Shown piece by piece: positions 42,281 through 53,058 of a stretch of DNA of 64,000 bases. Both the position numbers and the translations under genes were made by a program. This DNA is from Dactylonectria macrodidyma. Taxonomy: Eukaryota > Ascomycota > Sordariomycetes > Hypocreales > Nectriaceae. Location: contig JAGMUV010000023.1 in NCBI GenBank assembly GCA_020744425.1, positions 310,001-374,000 of the forward strand, in the 5' to 3' direction. The stretch's first letter is position 1. Every line of letters starts with the position of its first letter. Under the pieces are notes generated by a model. That model did no database searches, was not told the origin of the DNA, and worked only from the letters and a program-made list of their open reading frames with translations.

Positions 42281-43994
42281 ATGACCGACTTCAATACTCT
42301 CAAAGACATTCTAACCGAGAAGCAAGTCCTCACGCATCCATCACAGGAGTACGAAAAAGCTGGTGAGGATCGATAGCCGCCACTCTTCCCATTTCCTTGT
42401 CGGGAGTCCTCTCTAACAACAAACCCCAGTCTTCATCGGCAACCTCAACTACCGATTCACGACCCCACCCGTTGTCATCCAAGCCAGATCCGTCCAAGAT
42501 GTCCGCGCAACCATTGACTTTGCCCGCCAGAACAAGGTCCGACTGACGGTCAAGAACGGCGGCCATTCGTACATGGGCTACTGCCTCAATCGGGAGGGCA
42601 TCGTGCTTGATGTCAGCCTCATGAACGGCTGTTACATAGACCCTGACAAGATGCTCGTGGAGATGCAAGGCGGGCTCATCTGGAAGGACGTCTACTACAA
42701 GCACCTCAAGGACAAGCGCAACATCATCATCGGCGGCCAGTGCCCGACTGTCGGTGTCAGCGGGTTTACTCTTGGCGCTGGGCTGAGCCCGTTCTCTCGC
42801 AGTTACGGACTGGGCTGCGATAACTTGCTTGAGATGACAGTCATCACTTACGACGGCAAAGAGGTCAAGCTCTCGTCTGAAGACAAGGACCCGGGCAAGC
42901 GTGACCTCTTCTGGGCCATGGCCGGCGGTGGGGGCGGCAATTATGGTGTCGTAGTCAGCCTCACGTCCCGCATGCACAAGCTCAGAGATCAAAAGGGGAG
43001 GGTCGTCTGCGGTCAGCTGCTGTGGAACCTTCCCCAGCAGAAACAAGCATTCGAGAAGATGATGGATGAGTTCAACAACACAAAGCACCCCAACGAGCTG
43101 GCCGTCGATGCCCTCTGGTCCCATGGCCGCTACAAGCAGATGACGGGCGGCATGACCATCATCTACAACGGCAGCATGAAGAAGGCGCAGAAGTACATCA
43201 ACAGGTTCCTGGCGTTCGAGCCCGTGTCCATCAACCTGTCAGAAATGGAGTGGACTGATTGGGTCCACAAGTCCGAGGAATGGGATCCCAGAACGAACGT
43301 CTACCACCACCACGCATCCTTCATCTTCGCCGAGGGAGCGATCAAGCCCGACGTCGTGGCAAAGATCTCGGCTCTCGTCAGAGAGGCGGCAGATATCGTC
43401 GAGATCACCGACAAGAACGAAAAAGGTTCTGCCAAAACCCACTTCCTGTGGGATCACATTGGCGGCAAGACGGAGGAATTGGCTCCAGAAGCAACACCCT
43501 TCTACTGGCGAAGCGGCCACTACGTGGCAAACATCAAGCTGCAGTGGACAAAGGAGGGATTGCATGACACCGTCAAGCAATTCATCGCCAAGTGCTACAC
43601 CGTCTTGATGCCTCACGCCATCGAGCAGAAAGCCTCGTACGTCAACTACATCGACGCCTTCGTGCCCAACTGGCAGGAAGCCTACTACGGCCGCAACTAC
43701 ACGCGCCTGCAGGAGATCAAGACTCGGTGGGACCCAGACAACTTCTTCAACAACTGGCAGTCCATCGAACCCCTCAAGGACGGGAAGAAGGCCCTGCCGG
43801 TCCACGACGTGCTCGCCGTGCCCACCACGCAAGAGCTGCTGCAGTTGCCAGTGGCTCAAAAGGTACAGGACTGGTGGGATATGTATCCTAAGTTTGCGTT
43901 GCCCGAGAAAATGGGCGCGCCAGAGACGGACCAGGAGGCGTTTAAACAGGACGCCGAGATCCGCAAGGAGATTATGACCGAGCATGGTCTATGA
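42281..43994 (+). CDS. Bicovalent FAD-linked oxidoreductase (BBE-like), non-secreted
   Basis: Two exons (42281-42362 and 42430-43994, phase 1 intron) give 548 residues. His73 in VKNGGHSYMG and Cys132 in IGGQCPTVGVSG are the two flavin attachment residues; FTLGAGLSPFSRSYG and AGGGGGNYGVV follow as expected, and the BBE motif is YVNYIDAFVPNWQEAYYGRNY. In contrast to the oxidase at 32,173 there is no signal peptide, so it is probably intracellular. It has a longer C-terminal extension rich in charged residues. Family members oxidise alcohols, hydroxy acids or pathway intermediates. It follows the nitrilase-like gene in the same direction with 0.6 kb between; shared function is possible but unproven. 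Confidence 0.92.
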
Positions 43995-45292
43995 GAGGGC
44001 GTGGGATAATTGAGGCCAGCCGAGGAAGCTGTGTTAAAGACTATTACTCATAAACAAGATTCATGATTTGAACACCAACCCGTGACCATATTGATCCTGC
44101 TAGTTCCGGAGTATCGCACAACTCTTTGGTCGGACCTGATGCTGTAGAACCCCAAAATTAGGACGACTTCCAATCATGTTCAAGTGAGCTTCTGTAAGGG
44201 AGACATGGTGGTCCCAAGTTGGCACATGATGTTCTGTCGATCCTGATCGGAGAAAATAAGGAGTTGTCAGGGCGGTTCATTTGCTGGTGGCTCACTAGAT
44301 ATTTCAGACCAGCTGAAATCCGGTAACGCACGACCTGTAGCCAGGAACAAGTATCTTAAAGGCACATTTATCGGTAAGGATCGTAGACAAGCCGGTGCGT
44401 AGGGAAGAAAAGAGAGAAACATCCAGTCCGTTCGATCATTAAATAAAATAAAATGTTCCATTCCAAGCTACCGAACTTGAATCATCTAGATCATAGACTA
44501 GTGCCTCCAGGTCATACTCTAGGCTAGGTGTTGCGAAGATCGAACCAGAGTTGGAGGCAAGCTGGCAGAATCTAGTGCTCCTCTCGTTTAGTTTGGTTAC
44601 TCACCAATCGGATTATAATCCCTTTAAAGGCTATACGAGCTTGTACACAATGTAGAGGACGAGCATCTGGCAGGTTCAGTGGACTACGGTCGGCTCTTCC
44701 ATGAGCGAGCTCAGGAGGAAAGAAAGAAATAACCTTTCGCTGATTTACGGGACAATGACAGATCGGAAGAGGAGATGAACGCAGAATAGGAAACAGCCAT
44801 TTTCAATATTTTACAGTTCGAGCCGGACCGCCCCACTAACTTTAGGAATTTGGCATTGATATCAGAGTTGAATCTAGGTCCTGTAGCAAATGAGAGGCTA
44901 TCGCGGTGGATCGAGAAGGCATTGGGACAAGTTGAAACTCGGCCCCCTCATTTGGCAAACAGGTGGAAATCCAGATACTTGACAGATCCCTTCCACGTGG
45001 AGTTTTTGCCTAGCTAGAGCTGATATTCATGGACACGGGACACAGAAATTCCATGGCGTGAACAGAATCCCCCCAAGACATGAACGTGAAAAAATTACTT
45101 GAAACACACAAAAGCATCCGGTTGACGACGCTTCGAGGCAGAAAGCAGAGCTACAAGTCGCTCTAACCCTCTTTTCGGGAACAAATTACCAAGGTCATAT
45201 TTGCACACGCCCAGTTCGAGTCCTCTTTGATCGGTGGGAATCGCTGAGAGCATCCGTCGTCAACTTAGGCCGTGACTGAAGCCATCGTCAGT
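43995..45292. other. Intergenic region
   Basis: About 1.3 kb without a supported gene, ending at the paired 5S rRNA genes. Confidence 0.5.
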
Positions 45293-45411
45293 ACATACGA
45301 CCATAGCTCTTAGAAAATACGGGATCCCGTCTGCTCTCCCTTAGTCAAGCTGAGAAGCGGTGGATTAGTACTCGGGTCGGTGACGACCGGGGAATCCCCA
45401 CTGTTGTATGT
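45293..45411 (+). rRNA. 5S ribosomal RNA, copy 2
   Basis: 119 nt with the same ends and internal control region as copy 1, followed by an eight-base T run. It has G at position 71 and C at position 106, keeping the pair intact. Copy 3 follows after only 76 bp in the same direction. Confidence 0.93.
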
Positions 45412-45487
45412 TTTTTTTGGTGTTTTTGATTATCTTGTGGAGATAGCCTCCCTTCTACATATAACCCTGCCCACCGCCACAACCACC

Positions 45488-45606
45488 ACATACGACCATA
45501 GCTCTTAGAAAATACGGGATCCCGTCTGCTCTCCCTTAGTCAAGCTGAGAAGCGGCGAATTAGTACTCGGGTCGGTGACGACCGGGGAATCCTCGCTGTT
45601 GTATGT
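45488..45606 (+). rRNA. 5S ribosomal RNA, copy 3
   Basis: 119 nt, starting ACATACGACC and ending GTTGTATGT. It has C at position 69 and G at position 108, again a compensated pair. The downstream T run is interrupted by one C (TTTCTTTTT). Confidence 0.93.
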
Positions 45607-46720
45607 TTCTTTTTGGCCTTTTGGTCCTTCCTTTTTGTCACATCATAGTGCACCATGGCAATCGGTTGCGAGGGCAATCCCATATAAAACGTCAATATTC
45701 TTTTAGAAACTTTGTAGTTAGGACTTAACAAGGTCCCCACACTACAAAGTAGAAAATGTCCATAGAAGTTGAATAAAAATAGAACGGACAGACACTAATC
45801 ACACGCTAGGAGTAACATCTTGCTTGATGTTGAATACGTAACGGAAATCCTCAGTGTTCTGTCCGTCTTTGCTAACGGTTTTCATTTTTCCCATCTGAAC
45901 CTATGCCTTGCCTATCAACGGAAAGTATTAGGTCTGCGGTAAGTATGGGACAGGATGCACTTTCTACTGGTTGCAGGCAAAGTAAGTGGAGGCGCAGTTT
46001 GATGCTGCATTTTCCAATGGGATATCTGCTCACAGATGATTAGGCAACGAACTGGAGGTTGTTGTTATTTTTCAACGCTCTACTTCGCCCTAAGAGAACG
46101 AAAGTTCTTCCCGTATTCCTTGACAGATATGCCGTCGGTTTCTCCGACGCTGAAAATGCACCTTAGTGTGGTAACTGTCAGAGCCGAGTACAAAGTTCCC
46201 GTAAGGCAATCATCCACTGATTTTGCCAACACGCATTCTTTCAAGATTTCCGAGACTCTAACGTGGACTTGGGTGTAGCTTCAATTGAAATTAAGGCTGG
46301 TGTTCTGCGCACGCTTCATCTAAGCGGCCATGTAGTCACTGCACTTCCCCAACGTACGTGTTCTCTTGGAGGCCTGTTTGGATTTCTATTGTATTCCATA
46401 CTCAGCACAAGAACCTCAGGTATGGCGTCGATCAGTGCTTTTGGCATCCCCCTGCAAAATTAATTGTTACGAACATAGAATAGCAAGCAGTTGAAGTAAT
46501 ATGACAAGATAAGTGGGAACCTCAAAACGAAGCGCTTAAATTGTTAGACTTGTGAGATAATGACATCGAGGATTTACGAAAACTTTTCAGCCTAGATAGT
46601 AAGACTCTTACGACTTCCATCAACTTTTTGATTCATTTCTCAGTCTTGACTCAAGTCGATTCGTCTTACTCACTACATCCCTTTCTCCCTTGATTTTTTT
46701 CAATCTCAGGCTTTTCAACA
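45607..46720. other. Intergenic region
   Basis: About 1.1 kb with short frames around 46,036-46,463 that have no recognisable features. No gene supported. Confidence 0.45.
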
Positions 46721-48014
46721 TTACTTTCCTGTGTTCAGGTTGCTTTGGGGATCGAACACGTCCGAGGTGATGATCTCGGGGTACACGATTCCGCCATCTT
46801 TCAACACCTTATCCATGGTCTCCATGATGGCCAAGCTCTCTCCCCATGGCATCGTGGAGCTCTCAACCTTTCCGTCTCGAATGCATCGTGCACACTCGTC
46901 TGCCTCCCAGTACATGCCGTGTCCATCGTTGTTCCGATCGGGGTCAGTGGGGTACTCGATGTCAACAGTCTCTGGTCCATCTTTGGTGATGACTTTGTAT
47001 TGCTTCGGCTTGAAGCAAGGTCCGTAAACGCAGATCTCGCCCTTCGACCCTTGAATGACAACTGCGGGCGATCCTTCATTACGCTCATTGGCGCCTGTAA
47101 GAGTTCGTAAACCGGTCGTGGCTATACCGGTAGTCCGATGCTTTGGGAAATGCAGAAGAATCGAGGTGCTTTCATCTGATCCGGTGTAGCTGTACTTGTC
47201 GATAGATGACGTAATGACTGGGTTCTCCTTAGCATCCTCGGGTTGTAGGTGATAGAGAATTTGGAAGACCCATGTCAGAGAATAAACCCCGAGGTCCAGG
47301 AGAGCACCACCAGCGAGATCCAGGTTCACCATCCGGTTAGTATCAGGGAACTGGAGTCTATCATCTCCATCATCCTTTCCCGAGGCAAAAGAAATGTCGG
47401 CTTTTAGTGACACTGTCAGAAATCGAAAGACTCGGAAATCGGTATGAAGATGTTTCATTTCTCACCTATGACACGATGGATGCTGCCGATTGCGCCTCTA
47501 GTGCATAGTTCGCGAATTTTGACACTGGCAGGGAAAAAGCGCGTCCACACGGCCTCCATGAAGAAGACGCCCTTTTCATTGGCAGTGTCCACCAGCTTTC
47601 TAGCCTGAGAAGCGGTCACAGTGAGAGCTTTCTCGCACAAGACATGCTTTCCAGCCTCCAGTGCTAGCATTGCGTTCTGGAAGTGGTGGCTGTGAGGAGT
47701 CGCGACGTAGACAATCTGAACCGATGAATCTAACACTAATTCGGCGTACGAACCATAAGCAGCCACGCTTCCGGGGATCCTCGTCTTGGTAATGAAGTCT
47801 TCGGCACGTTGCTTCTTGCTCGAGGAAGCAACAGCTACAATCTCATGAGCGACATTGTTCTCGCCGCGCAACTTGGGGTTCGTGAGTATGTCCTTGGCAA
47901 ACGCTAGATGCCGGCATTAGTGTTATCTGTACCTCGAGGTCATCTTGCAAATCACATACTTTCAGCAATGCCTCCCGTGGCTAGAATACCCCATTTGAGA
48001 GTGAAGACTGACAT
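46721..48014 (-). CDS. Gfo/Idh/MocA-family NADP-dependent dehydrogenase
   Basis: Three exons (48014-47960, 47903-47466, 47412-46721) give 394 residues. The N-terminal Rossmann strand-loop is LKWGILATGGIAETFAKDI; IVYVATPHSHHFQNA and HVLCEKALTVTASQARKLVDTA carry the family's conserved Glu-Lys pair; the substrate-domain motif is NLDLAGGALLDLGVYSLTWVFQ. The sequence most resembles the D-xylose 1-dehydrogenase / trans-dihydrodiol dehydrogenase branch, which oxidises sugars or dihydrodiols with NADP. No signal peptide. The initial two short introns are needed to connect the Rossmann motif to the body. With arabinofuranosidases nearby a pentose substrate is attractive but inferred. Confidence 0.9.
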
Positions 48015-49620
48015 TTTGAGTGTATGAACTGCGCTCAAAGGGCGTGTTGATGAATATTGGAAGAAGAAGATACTAGTGGGAGATATCGAATGATTCTAGG
48101 GTATCTTGAAGAGTGACATCAATGATGGGACCCCGCACTTGATGATACCAGAGCAGATTGGGAGAAAAGAGGGGAGAAATGAGTTATCATTTCCGTCTTA
48201 TATCCATTTAGCCAGGACTTTTCCCGCTCACATCGGTAACTTCGGCGAAGATAGCGATCTCACTTGACAGTATACACCTAAAGGCCCAGGAACGCTCGGC
48301 CTAGTTGCCGACAAATGCATCCTGCAGCAGAGTAGCAAATAATCACCTCTAACAATACCGCTTGTCTATGTACTAGAAATAGTATGATTGGCGGTATTGG
48401 TCATTGCATAAAAATGGCCTCGTTTGACCCCGCAACGGCAGAGCTCCTTGATACCTCTTGTACTAGGAAGAACAGGGACATCGAACGAATGGCGAAACCG
48501 ACGCCCCCTAGAAAAGAACACGGGGAAAAGTCACTATGATTTGATGCAATACTAAGAGTTATGTACCGGATCTTGGCATTGTGGGCTCTTTCAGGCTATT
48601 AACAGAACACCAAAAATGTAGTAAGGTCTGGGATCTGTAGCGATGACTTTGGCCTCAGACGCCATGGAACCTTGCCATTCCAAACACCAGAGGTACCAGG
48701 TATCAGGTCTCATAGTGAAAATTAGAAGCTGGTGATTATTGTATAACGGAGGCAAGTTGATAACCGCGGCAGACTTGCCGGTTCAATCCTTGATGACTCG
48801 ATGGCTTCTCGACTCGAATCGGCATAAAATGGGCGACTTGCAGCTGATGGACCCGTGGACCTAGACCATCGACGGTTAGATCTTCATTGCGATCTAAAAA
48901 CTCGACAACAGCGGTTGGAACACTGCGAGCTATGGGACAAATGACGCCAGCTTCGCGGGTTAAGTTACGCTCCTATATCATTTCATGTGTTCCTGAGGTG
49001 AGTATCCTAAATTCCTCGAATACGCAACTATCAACAGTTTACAGATAAATGTTTTGTAAAACTTTTGGGATTCGATGAAGATGAGATCGCCAGAAGCATC
49101 CGATTCTCTGCCATGATCCATGTGGCTAGAGCGGCCCCACAGCGAGGAAACCCACGACCACTGTTGTCACATCTCCCGGGGTACTCTGCAAGATACATTG
49201 CCACACTTTCCGGGGATATTCTGAAGGTGTATAGTAGCTTCTTACATAGTTGTGTCGGCTGCGTAGCCTAGGACGGGCAAGTACGAGTGAATATTTGAAT
49301 CTGGGTAAGAGCAGCCGAGTATGCTAATGTCATGACCTTTGCACCTTTGGCGCCTTTTGCCGCCATTTTGTTGAGCTACATGTCTTGTATAATCAGACTA
49401 TAACCAATGGTGTCTTTATTGGCCGCACTGATCCGTAATGGCTGACGTGTAGGTTTCTCTTCACATCCATCGTATGTGGTTTCGACCCTGACATATTTCC
49501 GACAGGTAAGGTTGCGTTTTTGAGTTATCTTGCAATCTATAGTAATCTAAGATTATGAGGCGAGAGACCAAGGGACCTTAGTTGACAGCTCTTGTCACAT
49601 CTATCAACTGTTAAGACTGG

Positions 49621-49756
49621 TCTTCAGTCTCAAAGGCTCGGATCTCTAGTAAACCGGTCTCAAAGACCCGGCTTTCTAGCAAGCCGGTCTCGAAGACCCG
49701 GCTTCCTAACAAGCCGGTCTCAAAGACCCGGATCCCTTGGGATCCGGTCTACCGAG
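49621..49756. repeat. 30-bp minisatellite, about 4.5 copies
   Basis: Units of exactly 30 bp start at 49621, 49651, 49681, 49711 and (partial) 49741. The consensus centres on CCGGTCTCAAAGACCCGG, itself an imperfect palindrome. Because the period is a multiple of three, one plus-strand frame shows a ten-residue repeat with RSQRPGFL, but there is no other sign of a gene. Confidence 0.85.
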
Positions 49757-50390
49757 AACCTTATCATAGCTATGAGGGCAACCTACAAATAGGTCTGCCG
49801 CGAGCCCTCAGTTAGATAGAAATCAAGAGCTTCTATTTACATCACAATGCACCCTTCCTATCAGATGCAACAGCTCTGGTGGTTCCGACAGTAGGTCTAA
49901 ACTTGTTAATTCACGGTCAGCTGAGGCTGAGAGGTAGCTTGCCATGGAGAAAGATGAACTCCCATTAACTACCCCGATTTACATACACAATCCATAGTTG
50001 ACCGTTACAGACTCCCGCAAATGGTGGAGAGTTTCCGCCCGAATGATGTTGCCGTCTCTTCCATGTCACGTTCATTGAGAGCCACATTATCACAGATGTT
50101 GACCCATTCGGCAGTCTTCAGAGAAGTCCCTAAAAGCCATAAATCGACACACACGCGCCAGAATTGTGCTTCTACCAGAAATCACAGGTTTGCATTGAAC
50201 CCATAGCCGAAGCCATCCTTCATAGGATTAACTTTGATCACAGCTGTGATAGATATGAAGACTGAGATGAGGTGGGAAATGAATAGCTGTGAAAGATAGT
50301 TGGTGAAACGATGGCCCAATGGGTCTTGTTCTTGAACTTAGCGGTGGAATGCCTGATTATTTTCGATGAACTTGTGGTAAAAACTTGGAG

Positions 50391-51370
50391 TCATAAGAGA
50401 AAAGGAATAAAACTGAAATCACTCACTTTCATCAGGCGGAGTGCACGGTAGGGGATGAGCTCTATATTCAGAAGGTTAGTGCAGTCATATTTAGTACTGG
50501 GGGTAAAAAGGATTGATAGCAGCGCAGTTATGATCAAAAATTGGATAATGTTAATTATTAAAAGGATTGAATGGCCGATGGTCGTTTGGGGACGATCCTG
50601 TTGGGATGACGCTTCTGTGCGAGTTGAGGATGCAGGCGCAAGGTGCAAGTGAGGCACCTCGTCCAAACGCGGCAAATTAGAGCAGGAGGGTTGAGGTCAT
50701 TAGCATGTGATCTGTACTACGTAGATAGACTCCCGTGGCAGTCGACACGACCATAACTATATGGTGACGCGTGTTTCCACAAGGGAAACGCCAGCGACTA
50801 CAGAAACAGCCAGACATGTGAAAAAGAAGGCCGATCTTACTCTGTCGACTTTGATAACTTAAATGATCCAGGCCATCGTCAAGATTGGTTCAGGCTCAAG
50901 AGGGCCAACTTCATTGTCGTCGTCAGTGCATGCAGCAGTTTTGTTGTCGTCTCGTTAGCTTCTAACGTCTTCTGCCAAGCTTCTACCAGGGCACAGAGAA
51001 ATCCCATGTGTTGGAGTTTATGGCTCTCAGGCGCGTCGATATTTTTGTCTAGCTTTATAATGGAACTATTCAGGTCCCACTTGGTGTCGAATGAAGCGTT
51101 GTAGTGATCGTGTTTGCAGTATCTGGTGAATGTGCGAGCTCTGTTGTTGGAAATGTCTCCAAGAGGATTTTTGAGCTTCACAGCCTTCCTCCTTCAGCTA
51201 TGGCGCTGGGGAAGTTCATTCTCAGTCAAGTTGCAGCCGTTGCACCAAGTGCGTCTACCTAAGTTGTCACATGCCGCATGGAGATCGAAGACTCAGATAA
51301 TGGTGCTTCGTTCTGGTACCTGTTGCCACTTCGAGGGATTAACGTTGAGAGTTTCGTAGCATGGGCTAGT
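50391..51370 (-). pseudogene. Decayed coding remnant of unknown family
   Basis: From about 51,360 to 50,879 on the minus strand one frame stays protein-like (LNVNPSKWQQVPER, TWCNGCNLTENELPQRHS, RYCKHDHYNASFDTKWDL, LCALVEAWQKTLEANETT) but is cut by two TGA codons at 51295-51293 and 51196-51194. A second segment, 50675-50391, encodes one clear hydrophobic helix (ILLIINIIQFLIITALLSIL) without a start codon. They may be parts of one dead gene or two. I do not recognise the family; introns removing the stops cannot be excluded. Confidence 0.35.
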
Positions 51371-53058
51371 ATAAAAAGCCATGAAACTATGCGAGGAGAA
51401 AGCGATGTGAAATCTTCATTTGTGTAATGAAAGAAGGGGCGTTACGTCGAGCCTAAAACGGAAACCGAATTGATGAAGGTTAGGTTTATGAGAAACAGTG
51501 TGTTCAAGTTCTAGAACAACTGCTTAAAACTCCGATCTGGCGATACGACAGGCGATTCTCCAACGGTGTCTCGCATCTATCCTATCAAATGTGTTCGATT
51601 GTTCATGTGGTAGAAGTTCACGCAGACAACACGAACTCATTCGTCTCTGCTTCAGCTGGATTCAAAAACGTGGTGGCTGCCGAATTCTAGTATAGATGAA
51701 ACTTCTCTAGGCTAGAGTTGGTGCGGGATGATAGGCTGCGACGCTGGTGATCTTTTCGCCTATCTCAGCCCCGTTTCCGAGTTCTGACCCTACTCTATGC
51801 GTCCAAAATTCGGAATTGGAGCCAGGTTTTCTCGCGTGATGCGCTTGGTCGAGCTTTTTGAAGCACAGGTTCCTATCTCGCTACAGGCCTCTGCAGCCAG
51901 GATGATGATGTTCGTGATGTCCGTCTGTCCGGGGCTCTCCGTTGTGGTCCGGCGGTTTTCGATTTACTGCGGCCGGCAGGGGTGACAGACTTGGGCTAAA
52001 AGATTACACAAGGAGACATGTTGTGGTGGTAAAGAGAGCTTGAAGGACATGTAACTTCTTTCGAAACCCTGTCAAGTTGAAGTCGAGATAATATTGGCGA
52101 AACATCCCTCCCTCAAGAATGTGACGAGAAAAAGACGCGTGAAGACAATTCAGGGTCCTGCAATCTCATATCGCAGTTTATCAGGGCTATTTTACAGAAA
52201 ATGAGGTACCCCGGAAGACCGAAAGGTTCCAGCAGCGAAAAAGATTTCGCCGAGTTGCAGGAGGAAGAAAATACGAAAAACACCAGAACAAACAAGAAGT
52301 ACACGGAATTGGGTGGCCAGGATGACCTCATGCAAGAAGGACCAAGCTTGGGAGGCTTGCAGTACTATCACGTGACAGTGTTCCAAAAGACGTCGGGAGT
52401 GGATGCATTTCGGCCATAACAACAACAGTAACCAAGATGAGCTTAGGCAAGTAGAGCAGTGGAGCGCATCCGCTACTCCATCGGCAGGGACATGTTCCTA
52501 GGTACTCTCGAGGTTCCTTGCGCTGCTAGACTGACCGGTCGATGAGCTCATAGGAGTGGCATGCCAACAAGGTGGTTTGCGAAGCCCAGGGGTTCCTGGA
52601 TCATCAGATACCGACAAGCCCCGTCCTCACTCGACGCGCTGGTTTGGACTTATAGGATGTTAAAGTTGAAAGCTAAACCGGTCCCGTGGCGTCTGAATTG
52701 GTGCTCCCCTGCCCTCATCACGACTTCATGTTTGATAGATAGCACTATTAATACACCTTGACATTGAATGTTCCTCTCTCGATCAGCAGGGGTTGTTCGT
52801 AGTGGGTATAAACTGGAGCGAGACGACGAGTCAATCAGAAGTCACGGATTGCATATACCCTGATGGCCAACGGGCAGCACCTTGATGACCAGGCTTACAT
52901 GTGAATCGAGCATCGAGTAAGTGAGAGGATGGCGAGTATATTAAGCTGCCATTTTCTGCACAATTTCTGAGCATGAGACTGTATCCTTACGCTTCTCTCG
53001 ACAGCTCCATCCTCTTCTCCTTTTGTTCTTTTCCCTTCTCCTTTTTTTGGGCGTCAAA

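Larger units (their letters stand above)
48015..53058. other. 5 kb gene-poor region
   Basis: This is the longest stretch without an intact gene. It contains the 30-bp minisatellite at 49621-49756 and a decayed minus-strand coding segment at about 50391-51370. Other short frames (for instance 52,201-52,419 plus) lack supporting features. No transposase, terminal repeats or tRNA seen. Confidence 0.5.

Noticed and set aside
43239..43985. 248-residue minus-strand ORF over the second FAD oxidase
   Set aside because: Antisense shadow of the oxidase's conserved C-terminal part.
48740..48800. Possible tRNA B-box (GGTTCAATCC) near 48,780
   Set aside because: No A-box at proper distance and no cloverleaf could be drawn.
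49592..49792. Small repetitive protein encoded by the minisatellite
   Set aside because: The repeat period of 30 bp makes any frame look repetitive; no signal peptide, splice support or conserved ends.
52201..52419. 72-residue hydrophilic plus-strand ORF
   Set aside because: No motif, no splice or promoter support, and it lies in a gene-poor region; not enough evidence.
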